DNA of 64,000 nt from Paragonimus westermani (taxonomy: Eukaryota; Platyhelminthes; Trematoda; Plagiorchiida; Troglotrematidae): contig QNGE01000287.1 in the NCBI GenBank assembly GCA_008508345.1, forward strand, positions 1 to 64,000, given 5' to 3'. Positions 1-10,920 of this stretch are shown here, piece by piece; the stretch's first letter is position 1; the number at the start of each line of letters is the position of its first letter. Below the pieces are notes generated by a model. It was not told the origin of the DNA. It saw only the letters and a list, made by a program, of their open reading frames with translations, and searched no databases. A program made the translations under genes and the position numbers.

Positions 1-1145
1 CGGAAACGCTTCATTAGATTGGTTGCTATATATGGAACTACGGGGTGTAGGTTTCCTTTCAGGGGCATTGCGGTTGGAGAGCCGTTCTTCGTTCCGCGAA
101 ATTCTCTCGTTCCGGCTAGCCAGTTGACCGAAACGGCTACGAGCTACTCTGGCTCGAGAGGATACGAACTCTAGCAGGTTGAGGAAATCTGGTTCCCTAC
201 CGCCAAGTGTTATTTTATCAACGGACTCAGCCCACTGATACTGCAGGGGTTTTGGCAAATTGCGCGATATATTTTCCAAAGTAATCAGCGAGTTCAGATC
301 AGCAACGTAGTTCGTTTCGGTGAGCACAATGTGACAGCTCTCCATCTTAATGGCTAAAGCGGATAACGTTTCTGAGCTGTTCATAACTACGTTGGGATTG
401 TTTAATAGTCTATCCAACAACGACCGAGCGACGTGGTGGGTGTAACCGAGAAGCTCACTCGGTATCTTCCGAGCTTTCTAGAGACCACTTGTGGGCGGGA
501 GCATGATGCACTTGCAAATTGCTTCTTTAGCGCTCCCCCTACAATAGTGCGGAAGATAAAGTAGACGTTGGCCATCGTCTGCTATTTTGCTCTCCACATA
601 GAATTCCAACTGCTTAATGAATTTTCAATACTCTATGAAATTGCCATCAATGTAAGCCAGCTCTACACGAGGGAGCCCTAGGCCCTTAACCAGAAGCTGC
701 AAGGCTGACGCCACAGCGTTGTTGACTGTTTTCGCCCCCACGTCTGGCAGGGTGAACACAACCAACACGGTCGTCGATCTCAGACGATATGTGCGTGGCA
801 ATCATCGACATAACTCCTTAATCGTGACACAGTATCGATCGTCTGTTCATTGGCTCGCTCGAACTCGCTGTCTTTCTCTTCCATCCTGGCTACTTCAGCG
901 TCCTTTCTCATTTTTATCAGCACCCGCCTGTGCCTTAGTTAAACTTTTAATAGTTCTAACTCTAGTTCTTCATTAAGGTATTTCTCCTTCAACTCAAGTA
1001 CTTGCCTCTGTAAGCGCGCCCTACCGATAACAGACTTATTATCAATTTGAGAACCAGAATAAGAATAAACCTCAACGGTTGCTTGCATGACTACGTGTTC
1101 GGTTGCAGCTGCTGGGACGACAGTTGATTTTATTGGAGTTGACAT
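1..1145 (-). pseudogene. BEL/Pao retrotransposon gag, decayed and cut by the window edge
   Basis: Reading leftwards from an ATG at 1145, the frame encodes a short N-terminal segment followed by a charged, Leu/Glu-rich coiled-coil region, then after a frame change near 720-780 the Pao gag core (LPRVELAYIDGNF, then QLEFYVESK, then LGYTHHVARSLLDRLLNNP). This order is that of Pao gag polyproteins, which form the retroelement capsid in the cytoplasm. Breaks seen: TAA at 939-941, TGA at 780-782, TGA at 625-627 and TAG at 478-480, plus at least one frameshift. The gene continues beyond position 1, so protease, reverse transcriptase and integrase would lie outside. Family assignment is from remembered Pao gag patterns, not a search. 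Confidence 0.75.
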
Positions 1146-1223
1146 CGTCGATGTGCGATCCTTGGACCCTCGAAATATCGGAAACTGCGACGTAGTATGA
1201 TCAAACAGACTGATCGACCAAAT

Positions 1224-1519
1224 TGTAGTACTGAACGACTTCAGTACGCAAACCAAATAGACGCCACGGATTCCTCTCGACGATCGAGGAAACGCGGAAT
1301 TGAGTACTGAATGACTTCAGCACACGAATCAAATAGACGCCACGAATTCTTCTAGACGACTGAGGAAACGCGGAATTGAGTACCGTACGTTCTACCGACG
1401 AACGTTGAGTGACGCACGTATAGCCAACGACGCCAAATATCAGAACCANCGGGGTCACGAGGAAGGGCGCGGCAGGGTCAGTCGAGAGGAATTTTGACCT
1501 CCAAAAATGTCCTACAACA
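1224..1519 (-). repeat. Candidate 5' LTR of the Pao element
   Basis: The minus strand reads TGTTGTAG at 1519 and ends TACTACA at 1224, giving imperfect inverted TG...CA termini about 296 bp apart. It sits 79 bp upstream of the gag ATG, the expected place for an LTR and primer-binding leader. The leader starts ATTTGGTCGATC, so a TGG-type primer site three bases in is possible but unproven. The partner LTR would lie outside the window, so the boundaries are not confirmed. One unresolved base (n) occurs at 1449. Confidence 0.5.
1228..1379. repeat. Two tandem 76-bp units inside the Pao LTR
   Basis: Unit 1 is 1228-1303 and unit 2 is 1304-1379. Both start GTACTGAA.GACTTCAG, share AAATAGACGCCACG, and end GAGGAAACGCGGAATTGA. 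They differ by scattered substitutions only, with no gap. Confidence 0.85.
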
Positions 1520-2861
1520 GTAATCAAGTTAACGTGGTGTACTGATATGAAATTATTTCGCTAATTTCAGAGTACAAAAATTGTGTACTCACCGCTGAGA
1601 TCTTTTAAGTTGTGCAAAGTAATTCCCCGTTTTGTGAACATATATCCATTTCTCCGTTGAATTCATCATTTTCCAATTGCTTTCCACTTCAAATGATCTA
1701 ATATGATGAAGTTTCTGGAAGCTTGAAGTGCTCGTTTGACTACTGCTTTAATTATTGTTCAGACACTGCGAAAAGCTGAACGTAATATAATTTAGCAATC
1801 TGGGTCCGATCAAGCGTTGTGGACCTAGTCACATGATCAAAAATAGGGCAACACATTCCGATAAACATTATACCTCTAATAGTTAAAATCATACGACGAA
1901 AATTTGTTTCTCTCCGTTGAATGTTCGCTCCACAGGAGTCCGCACAGTTACCACAATCGCCAATTAGACTTAACCGAATTATTTTTGTTTCGGCATACAC
2001 AGCAGTGGTTCGCAGAGTTGCAGGTGTGTGCAAAGGATTATATAATAATGAATGTAGTTCTTAGATTTGATATCAGGCAGATTAAAACCAATGGGATCAA
2101 ACTGAAAAGTAAAAACTTGGAATGCCTAGAAGGCTTAGCGTTACCATTGTACGGGTAAAAGTGTTCGTCGAAATATCTCAGATGAAATAGCTGTCTAATT
2201 GAAGACCATCTGTCGTCAGTCATCATAGGGGATCTTTATTATTCTTGAATAACAAAACCCCATTAACGAACTGGGATCATGCCAAGAACCGCTAGAGCCA
2301 ATGAACTCCGATTTTAATAGAATACGGGAACACTACATCCCAAAAATCAATACGTCTATCACATTTGTACAGTGTGTTAGGATTGGTCCAAATCCATACA
2401 GTTTTCTGTAGAATCTGAAGTGCTCCGGAAACGCGTCAAAAATATCACTAATTGCAGTGTTTCAATATAATAAAACATGATTTTTTTTTACATCCATGCA
2501 GGTTCACAAAACACCTCGGGGATTGTTGCATATAAAACGTCAGAGAAGTCTGAACGTTTTATCAGTAAACTTAATTTTTTCATTCAGCTTCAAAATCTTC
2601 TCACCCAATCTCAACAATTTTCAACAAAACAAATACAAACGCAAAAACATTCTTCATCCTTATGGTTCTCAATATTTAATGGTTCAGCAAAAACAATTTG
2701 CGGGACCGACTCTACCATGTAAAATTTTTTCCATCTCATCGGCTTTCAATTGTGGAAGTAAATCAAAACTGTACAGCACGAAGTCATTCAGCTAAGAATT
2801 GCTTTGACGAGATTCAATTCGGGATTGACGAAACTCTCATTGTGTTTCAATATGTGTCCAG
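1520..2861. other. Mostly non-coding; one exon-like stretch
   Basis: A strong acceptor (eight T residues, then ACATCCATGCAG) ends at 2501. The sequence after it stays open in two frames to about 2720, one of them rich in Gln and Ser because the DNA is CAA-rich. No partner donor fits the exon at 2862 in phase, so no gene is called. Nothing else specific is seen. Confidence 0.3.
1571..1618 (+). CDS. Candidate micro-exon, 16 codons, phase 0
   Basis: A pyrimidine-rich acceptor ending TAATTTCAG precedes 1571. The segment is open in phase 0 (STKIVYSPLRSFKLCK) and is followed by a GTAATT donor at 1619. Length is a multiple of three. There is no neighbour that confirms the frame and no recognised domain, so this is an unconfirmed exon. 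Confidence 0.22.
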
Positions 2862-2947
2862 GCACCAGTTGAATGGCACGGAAAGCAACAGTGCAATGTC
2901 TTCCTGGAGCAGTTGCTTACAAGATGAGAATAGCTCACAGGAACCAC
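2862..2947 (+). CDS. Candidate internal exon, Ser-rich
   Basis: An acceptor (TTTCAATATGTGTCCAG) and an exact GTAAGT donor at 2948 bound 86 nt. The open frame begins HQLNGTESNSAMSSWSSC and ends DENSSQEP. It starts needing two bases from an upstream exon and leaves one base over. The WSSC string recalls thrombospondin type 1 repeats, but that is too short to assign. No confirmed neighbouring exon was found. Confidence 0.3.
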
Positions 2948-3681
2948 GTAAGTATTTATGGCAGATACCACGGTTTGGTCTTGCTTTCGATAGACAAAGG
3001 GAAACATTCGTTCAGTCAGAAATCTGATGTGTAGGATTTTTGGCTTCACAGGTATCAGAGAGAATTCAGGCGAGGACCAACGTTCTGCAAAAGAAGTTCC
3101 CACCTACCGGCAACTACACAGACCAGATGTTGACTGACTCGTCAGTAATGTGATTTTCGTTTCTATTAGTCATAGAGGGAATGGAAGTAATCCACTTAAT
3201 ATACTGCGTGCAAGTTCTTTCCCGACTTACATAACAAGAAAATAGGTCAGGTGCTTCAATTTTTCCAGTCTTACGCCTAACACTGAGCTGGAGGCAGCCG
3301 TCTAACTGATAAATCACCCTGAACAACAGGTGCAACTCAAACAGATAGGTGAGAACTTTGTAGTTCACGCGAACGTCGAAGCAAATTCAAGTTAATTTTT
3401 GTACGTTTATGGTACTGGTAATTATCGTGTTCAGCGTGATCAACATAGCAAAGTGATAAGTTCGTCGCAACAGATGTACACTTGATAGCTGAATATGTAA
3501 TTATAAATGAGCAGTTTGGGGCTGAGCCAAGTATGATAAGTTCCTGTGGCTCAACCCTCAACTTTGGCTTGAGAGGACGTGACTTCATATACACATATAC
3601 CTGCATATTTGTGTACATATTGGTGTCTTTTGAGTGAGTGCGAGGTCTCGGAAAAATATATTTATTGTATGATGATTTTTA

Positions 3682-3861
3682 ATGGAGCATTACGTCACAA
3701 AATGCTCAGCATGTATTGGAAGTAGTTTGGTTAAGCTCGTTCCAACTCAACAGTTCTTTCTCGAGTCGTTCGACCACATTAACGAGGTCTCCAGTTGGAT
3801 TGCACTAGATGTGGTGGTAATTGTCATTCATCTACCGGTCATCAGAACACCTCGTAAGTAG
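3682..3861 (+). CDS. 59-aa open frame ending in a donor-like site
   Basis: ATG at 3682 opens a 59-codon frame (starts MEHYVTKCSACIGSS, contains FDHINEVSSWIALDV). The last codons CGT AAG TAG lie inside a GTAAGTAG string, so this could be a start exon with a donor at 3854 rather than a complete small protein. The HYVxxCxxC beginning resembles the zinc-binding end of retroelement integrases, but the remainder does not extend that match. Product unknown. Confidence 0.25.
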   Translation: MEHYVTKCSACIGSSLVKLVPTQQFFLESFDHINEVSSWIALDVVVIVIHLPVIRTPRK

Positions 3862-6299
3862 GCAAGAGGTTTGCACTAACGGATCAGTTGTATGCTGAGG
3901 AGGATCGAAGGTCTTTAGTAGAGGAAAGTGAGGCGTTAGTTAGCGTGACTTTTCTACAGGTAGCCGTGCACATTAGAGACTTATACAATGTCTCTAGTTT
4001 TATAACTTCTACAGTGATCGCTGTTACGTTAATCAGCTACCAATACCATGTAGTTTGACGAAAATGCACAGGTTATTTCAACGCTGGCGGTTTAGTTGTT
4101 ACTTCGTTGTTCTGTAATTCATCGCGAATCGGAGAGCATGAACTAACGCCCATACTGTAGCATTTTTTCTTCCAGTGCATGGTCACTGAGTGACTGCGTG
4201 TCTAAAGCAATGTTTCGACAAGGCGGTGAGATTTTCAAAATTTTCAAGATCGCCTCATTCTCTGTTGTTGAGGGGAAACCCCTTGAAGGTGGAATCTGAT
4301 GTTGTACTGAACCAGAGATTGCAGAGTAGGTCAAGATAGAGTTCGTATCACAAGGCTTCCCTCTTGCTTTGATCGCATTTGCGCTCAGGTTATACCCAGA
4401 AACATTTCGGAATACCAGACAGCCTTTCGTATTCCATTCGAACTTACACTAGATGGTATAGTGTATAGTCCATAGTACTTAGATTCTGGTGTTGCCGAGT
4501 TCTACAGTTTCGGATTGTAGTGGGTCTGCAACCCGTCAGATCATGGCTGTTTTCAACTTTGTGACCTTAACTGATCTGGTTTCAACAGGGTGCATAGAAA
4601 TTTGTTCATTGATCTTCGGTTGCTGTGCATGTCAACAGCTGTTTCAAAATGGCTGACTGTGTCTCAAGGATAAACGGATGACCTAACCTCTCGATGATGG
4701 CGGCATACCCACGATGGTTTCATCAGATCTGGCAGTGCGATTCTATCAAGAACATATATTCTTCCTGGCGATTATTAGTTTCACAGTTTTAGCGTTGAAT
4801 ACATTCCTGCCTTCAGAGTGTCATAACAGCTGAGATATCAGCAATGATAGTACTCGTGAACAAGTGAACAGTTAGTGGCGCAGGCTTCAAGCTGAATTTT
4901 GGTGCGCAGTGATAAAAAATCCCACGGTTTTTATCGTGTTTCAGGAGCATCGTTCGTACTATCTCTCCCTGAACTTGGTGTTGGACGTCGGGAAATTTGA
5001 GCCTGATATAACTACACCCATCCAGCCTGGTAAACAGGCTGTTAGGTACTAGAATGATGCATTTGTGGCTCATCAGGGTTTTGTGAGGGTTGGTGGGGAA
5101 GTGATCATGAAGGCGTACGGGTTCTTTGGTCTTCTCGCACGACATATTCGTGGTCGATGAGAAAGGGCATTGAAGAAGATCACAGCGAGCGTTCGAGTCA
5201 TTTGTCGGAAGTGAAGAAGACTGTTTACACAACTGCTCGCTTGAGCGTACAGGGTGGACTTGCATCGTGCTTCAGGCAAATAGAAGTTTCGATATTCGTA
5301 CGACCGCCAAGGTGAAATCAAAAACCTCAGTAAACTTCTGCTGAAAGACATCGTCCTGTTGAGCTGCTAACCGGTTTTACATTTCATAGTGGTAACTTCA
5401 ATGGAACTCTTTCAGTGTGGCTTGGTTAGCAGTATATCTGCTGTCCGCGCATCACCAACTGGTTCAGATAATATAATTGCCATAAAGCATGTCCTTGATA
5501 TCTCAGTTAACCGATAGGTTACGAATTAAAGGCACATAAGTCTTGAGCTATGTTGGTAATGGAGTAAATAGATTCCAGGCCGGTGAGGTCGCAACTGTTT
5601 AGAGAACTATGTAATGTCCGACATTATGTACGTTTGCAACTGTACATGTATATCACTGTGGATGTGGTTGAGGGACAAGCTGTCAGGATGGAGTTGACCT
5701 TTGTGATGAGTCGTCCGGTTGGCCCACTGGAAAGTCTGGAAGCAGTTTTTCTAGATCTGCACACCTGATGTGACAACATTTCTTTGGGTGGTTAGTAGGC
5801 AGGATTTTCGTTAGACAATTTGAACAGTACCCACATTTAATGAAACCTTTATGGATTTCGGGCAAACAGGGGTTCAGTCACGATCGATTGTCTCACATTT
5901 TTTGTCCTTATATTTCTGCTGTTTCACTCAATTGAAATTGCTCGATAATTACAAAATCAATAAATCTAACTAACTTATTAATCAAGAGTTTCACTTGGAC
6001 TAGCACCATGACTGTGCACTAGTTAATTGAACAAACAACAACAAAACTTGAGTCCGTTTAATTTTTGTAAAATTCTTGTTGTAAGGTCTATTAAGTTTGA
6101 AGTATTACGTTCAGCTGTTTGTGATGTCCAACTTAGATCTTGGTTGTACTAATTTTTTGCTTATTTGGCAAATGTACTCTTTAAAAGTGTACAGACGAAC
6201 GTACTGCTAGTCGCCGCTGTTCCAGCTAGATTATGACTGTTTACTCGAAGTGGTGCGTTTTGATATGAGGTTTAGCGTTTTATTTTGCACTCTGACAGT
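3862..6299. other. No supported gene
   Basis: The 4800-5900 part looks slightly richer in G+C than its surroundings and holds a 150-aa minus-strand open frame (4813-5265) and a short Cys-rich one (5683-5865). Neither matches a family I know, and 150 codons is near what chance gives over a window this size. It could be an old, unrecognised repeat. Confidence 0.3.
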
Positions 6300-6533
6300 G
6301 TCAATTCTGAGAAAAAATGCGTAGCGAACAAGTTTGCTTTCGGTGCTTCATCATCAGGTTAAATACAACACATTTATATAGGTTTGCTGGGGTTAGTAAG
6401 TCAGCGGGTTGAGGGATGGTGATCATTAATGTTCAGTTATTCAAACTCGTGAAATCTCGTTATGTAACGCCAATAACTTGGGTTATAAACGTTTCCGGAA
6501 AGTCGGCACCCCTATGTAACAGATCGATCCGAA
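6300..6533 (-). mobile_element. 3' flank of the decayed PLE with hammerhead-like boxes
   Basis: Downstream of the endonuclease the minus strand has CTGATGA, nine bases, then GAAA, then a hairpin (AGC.AAC, loop TT, GTT.GCT) ending in a CTA triplet, at about 6315-6356. The order is that of a hammerhead ribozyme, which PLEs are known to carry in this region. The flanking arms do not pair, so stem I is missing and stem II is at best one pair. I treat it as a degraded motif, not a ribozyme. Confidence 0.35.
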
Positions 6534-8135
6534 TTATCGATACAGGGCCACGGAAGGTTTAGTGTTTTGACCAGGAGTTTCTTGAACATAACGGGGTGAG
6601 TGTAAGCGGGTTACGATGGCTTCTGCGATGGCTAGTAAACAATCTTTGACCCACTTCCATTGCGCTCCATTGACTCGATAGTTAGGCTTGAACGAATCGG
6701 CCGGGTCGATCGGATGATTCGATTCCGCCAAGGGCGCAGCGACCACTGATGAGCAAACCTTTATCGATCCTCGAGCTAGTCACGCCCGATGATGCTATTG
6801 CATGCTTCCAGATAGTCGCCTTGTTGTGCATTCTGTGTAGCTTAGCCCACAGGAACAAACGAAACGATAGACACAAAAAGAGATAACGTATGTGCAGGCA
6901 ATGTGTCTTTCAGCTGGGGACACAAAACTAGTGTGGGTGTGAACTGAACACGTAACTTAGCTACCAAGTATGTTTTGTCAAGTGCTACGTCAAGATTCCC
7001 GGTTACATTTTCAACATTACCGTCGCCTATGAAGGGCGAAGTACTATAGACAGGAGTTTTTGTCCACAGTTCGCGACACACCTATCCTTGTGCTAACTAT
7101 CATGTGCTTACAAATAAACTGTTCTGGGTAGCCATTTTCAAGCAATGTGTTAAATGTAAACTGTTTTTCTTCCTATGTGATGTCACGGGCTCATCTAACA
7201 AACACCGGACTAGGTTCTTCTTTTGTCTCAAAAGTACGCACCCAGTAAAAGTTGTGTAATGTTTTGTTCGAATTGTTTTACGGTATGCTTTACGTTGTAC
7301 TATGCCATTCTCACGACGTTACATGAACACCCATTGAAACGCCTTAGTGATTGCTGTTTCGAGTTCCCTACTAAAGCAGGTATTCTTATTGGCACAGCTG
7401 GAGTGCATCAGTGTTTCATTGAGATATTCAGATTTGTCGGTCATGCAGATAATTTCATCTTCATAAAGTTTATAAAGAGTGAGCGACTTTATGTGATCTG
7501 CTGGTGAACTTCTCTCAAGCATTGTCATGAAAATGTCAACTAGTGAATGGCCTAACGGCGACCGCATTAGTACTCCGTCCTTTTGGCGACAAAACATCCA
7601 AAAACCTTAAGTGAACGTTGTAATTGCAGCGATACAATAGTTGCTATAGTTCGTCTACTGGTATCCCCACGTTCATGCCACCGTTCTCTATATACTAACC
7701 GAGAAACTCGATTGTTCCACTTAGTGGGATATTTGTGAAGACAGACGTCACGTCAAGCAAGAATAAACGCATTCTCTTTGAACTAAGTTGTTTTACTCTT
7801 TTGGACAAATTCAAAAGTCTTTCTGTTATCGTTTATCTGTTTGGAAGACAACAAGCGTTATTATTCTGATGTAATTTGGAGTGTGACAGTGGGATTGTGC
7901 ATACCTTAATCGCAAAAAGTCTAGACAGTATAAACGATCTCGGAGTGGTTGTAGTGGTCCTTTAATCTGGACTCGGGTGTGCCACATTTGAAATCGTACT
8001 GGACGATACCGACGAATGTGCCGCAATCAGGCACATCGTGGCGTTCGCTGGACAATCTCGTTGAAGGCCGTCGTATAACTAACTGACTACAACTACTATA
8101 GATTTGCTCCACTGGATTATTGTGTAGACACAAAA
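6534..8135 (-). pseudogene. Penelope-like retroelement: reverse transcriptase plus GIY-YIG endonuclease, decayed
   Basis: Reading leftwards, pieces in changing frames follow the PLE order. RT motif A is LDVTSVFTNIPL (about 7765-7720). Motif B is KDGVLMRSPLGHSLVDIFM (near 7580). Motif C is LYKLYEDEIICM, where the usual YVDD is altered to YEDE (near 7460). The thumb has QRKAYRK and LLRQKKNLVRCL (7310-7200). A linker with LDVALDKTYLVAKLRVQF lies near 6960, and endonuclease remnants with SNHPIDPADSFKPNYRV and LLAIAEAIVTRLHSP run to 6534. In PLEs the RT copies RNA and the GIY-YIG domain cuts the target site in the nucleus. At least five frame changes and several stops show it is dead. The 5' limit is unclear. 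Confidence 0.75.
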
Positions 8136-8825
8136 GCGGTTCTCTCAGTTATCTCTGCCGGAACATTCCAGGTTCCAACGCCGTTTGTGAAACGGCTGAC
8201 GTTCAAGCTATATACATTCGTTACCTGAGAAGACTGTCACACATGTGGAGCATCCTGATCTGGTATGACTGAGCAACACTTGAAAACTCGGGTCAAAGCA
8301 TATTTCAAAAAGAGTGGAATAGCAAGTCGCACGGAGATTTGATGTCATCGTCACTTACTGAAGGAATGAACCGGTATTGTCTGTTGAAGATCATATCAGT
8401 AAAACAACGAGCAACTGCATTCCAAGTTCCGCGCTCAGAGTTAAGTAGTCGAACATCGCAAACTGAGAGAGCATTTGTTATGCGATTGTTCGAGCCCGGG
8501 TTGTACATTCAGAAAAAGCTGCCTCTACCATGATAATCGTGGTGACTGCGTGCTCTGGCCATTTGGTTTCCTTTGCTTCTCCAGTCGTTTGCCTGTGTTA
8601 ACCGACTGTCCTGTTCACTCATGAAGCTGCAACCAAAGTTTCTATAATTAGTTCATTCGATATAACCCTGTCTTCTGTATTCAAAATCTCCACTGGAAAA
8701 CAATCCTCCAGATAATATTTAACCTTAATAAAATGCCGTCAGATGGATTACCTGTGAATTGACTGTGAATACTGACAATACCAAGATAGTTACGCAGTAA
8801 ATATAGCCCAGCAAAGTTTACTTAC
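8136..8825. other. No supported gene
   Basis: Short open frames on both strands around 8305-8533 are antisense to each other and show no domain. This may still be PLE 5' sequence, but no RT motif could be read here. Confidence 0.3.
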
Positions 8826-8901
8826 TATCAGATGAATACATGGCGTTACTGTCAAAAGTGGGTTGCTGATCAGGTAATTGAAATGCAGTAGAGTTTTTCT
8901 G
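8826..8901 (-). CDS. Candidate internal exon
   Basis: On the minus strand an acceptor ending AGTTTCTCAG precedes 8901, and an exact GTAAGT donor follows 8826. The frame reads QKNSTAFQLPDQQP then TFDSNAMYSSD, soluble in composition, and leaves one base over. A second frame is also open across the 76 nt, so the frame is not certain. No partner exon is established and the product is unknown. Confidence 0.4.
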
Positions 8902-10499
8902 CTGAGAAACTTTCCACCATTTCTATAACTGCTGCCTGGCATGCCATTTACGAGCATTCCAATGCAACAATCTGGTAGACAGAGCTAGGGGTAAGGTGAT
9001 CAGCCGGTGATTTGTAGAATGGCCCACATTAATCGTAGAACCACTAAACAATACAATGTATCGAATCACATAATCTGTGAGCAGAACGTGAGGAAGGTAG
9101 CATAAAACCAGGTACATTTGTATTCAAAGATGAAATACTGGTTGTAACACGTTGTGCATAAATTATTTATAATTATTACTACTAGTATCGTTCCCCATCG
9201 CCCATTGACTTATTTTAATCCCACCCGATTCAGTTGCCAAACGTATTTATAATGTCACCGCTCAGTTAATCGGTATGTGCCGGAGAACTACGCATTATAT
9301 TCGCTTTACTGAACAATCGAATAACTTACATTAACAATTCGAAACGGGTACTCAGCTGATAATCGTCAATATGTTTTTTGTCTTGACTGGCTGTTTTGTT
9401 TGGTTCATCGTAGACCTTCGGTTTTCTTTTATCTTTTGCTGCGTCTATTCTTAGAACCGAACAACAAATATACACACGATAACTTCCGATATTTTAAATG
9501 TACACGCTCGATTGGTCATGTTTATCTTGAATACCACATATATGTCAGATGAGAACGGATAAACTTTTGTCCGGCCTCAGAGCTAATGCTATTCGGTTAC
9601 ACATGGGGACAAAGTTACCTCCCAAAATAATTGGCGTACGATTTCGGTGATATTCCATAGGGCTGGGAGTGAATCTTAGCCATAACGTTTGTTTATACCG
9701 GTATAATAAGGAAAATGGTCTATTAGTTAGTTTACCTAATTTAGGGCAGCTAATACTCAGGCGCAATACAGCATTTCGGTTAAGACAGAGTTACCGCCGC
9801 ATGTGAATGCTTATATTCTACTTGTAGATCAACGGAATGCAATTTATTCTCCTCTAGTCACCAATCTGCGTTTTAGGATGAAATATTATATCTGTTGGCA
9901 AGTGCGTTGTCATTAATTTGTTGTCGATAGTAGGCTTAATCTGGAGGGAGTGATGACTTTGATGAAGTTTCCTACACTCCCACTCTAGGTGGGTGAGGTC
10001 AGATTGAAACCCTCTTCTTATTGGTTATATTCTCGTGTTTGTCCCTTTCGAACAAATGCTTTACAATTTCTGGAATTACTTCAGTTTGCCTCGTTTGAAG
10101 CTTCAGTCCTTCGAATATCGATTCATGAGTTGAATTTGTTGTTAAATGACTCTAACGCTGAACTATCTGTAACTCAACATTTGCATTTTAGCCAAGTTTG
10201 AATGGTCTACGGAACTATTTCTTGACCACTAATATGCTTTAGTACACTACGAACAAAAACGCTTGCTACGCTGCAATATTCACGTTGGAACCGTTCGAAA
10301 TGGAGGGCTAGAGGCATACTCTTTGTGGCGCTATATTCGTTCGTTCACCTGTATAAGCGGGTACACGATCGGCTCAGGAAAATCCAACCAGTCTATCTGC
10401 GTGATTCTCTCATCTCAGTTTTACGGACAAAGTGCATCATCTTCAAGCATCATTGGGTAACATTTCTTTCTACAAATATACTGAACCGCTAAGCTTCAG
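8902..10499. other. Non-coding apart from the micro-exon candidate
   Basis: Short open frames at 9545-9766 (minus), 9989-10201 and 10263-10460 (plus) have no recognisable domain and no paired splice sites. Nothing else is seen. Confidence 0.3.
9330..9355 (-). CDS. Candidate 26-nt micro-exon
   Basis: A minus-strand acceptor ending GATTATCAG and a GTAAGT donor bound LSTRFELL plus two bases. It lies upstream of the exon at 8826-8901 on the same strand, but their preferred phases do not agree, so linkage is unproven. Confidence 0.18.
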
Positions 10500-10537
10500 A
10501 GGAACTGTCTAGTTTGGACACGTGTCCGCAAGCCAAT
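10500..10537 (+). CDS. Candidate 38-nt exon
   Basis: The segment lies between an acceptor ending CGCTAAGCTTCAG and an exact GTAAGT donor at 10538. It is open in phase 0 as RNCLVWTRVRKP with two bases over. There is no partner exon and it is too short to identify. Confidence 0.2.
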
Positions 10538-10789
10538 GTAAGTATTGCAGGTTTGTAAATCCTCCTACCAACATCGTTCTAAGTGAACACATTGTCTAAG
10601 GAAACTTTTAGTTGGGGTCTGCATTTATCCATGATTATAAACCTTTTAGTATTTGTGTGACGGCCCACGAATTTTCCATCATTACTCTGAAAATTCTAGG
10701 GTCTAAACGGTTACTCTCGTGTTTAGCCTGTTGGCAAATGTTTACTGTATATTAGGTATACTGGGGTCAACTATGTGATTTTCTTTTTT

Positions 10790-10860
10790 CAAGTTGACCA
10801 TCACACACATTTGATCGCAGTCTTCTCATTCAGATAGACTTTCCAGCCAGCTTGTTTCGA
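10790..10860 (-). repeat. Body of a short interspersed repeat attached to a hammerhead ribozyme
   Basis: This 71-bp block matches 44909-44979 at the same length with no gap and about nine mismatches (near 87% by eye). The strongest shared core is AGATAGACTTTCCAGCCAGC. On the minus strand it lies directly 3' of the ribozyme at 10858-10920. No tRNA-like A or B box and no open frame were found, so it resembles a small non-autonomous element of the retrozyme or Sm-alpha kind known from schistosomes. Confidence 0.7.
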
Positions 10861-10920
10861 AAAGATGCACTAGACTCGAGTTTCGATCTCACTAGAGCTC
10901 ATCAGTAGTGCATATTTTCG
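10858..10920 (-). ncRNA. Hammerhead ribozyme, type I, intact core
   Basis: Minus-strand fold: stem I pairs 10920-10906 with 10872-10858 (14 of 15 pairs). CTGATGA is at 10905-10899. Stem II is 10898-10885, with G-C closing next to the core, one C/U mismatch, three further pairs and loop AGTG. GAAA is at 10884-10881. Stem III is two pairs including A15.1-U16.1 with loop TCGA (10881-10874). The cleavage triplet GTC ends at 10873, so cutting is expected between 10873 and 10872. All invariant core bases (CUGAUGA, GAA, the A-U pair, H17 = C) are present. Such ribozymes cut their own transcript and are known in PLEs, schistosome Sm-alpha repeats and retrozymes. Activity is inferred from the fold. 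Confidence 0.85.

Noticed and set aside
625..627. Reading TGA as tryptophan
   Set aside because: That code applies to flatworm mitochondria; these are nuclear elements that also carry TAA and TAG stops and frameshifts.
4813..5265. 150-codon minus-strand frame
   Set aside because: No domain, no splice context, and near the length expected by chance in this window; kept only as a note on the region.
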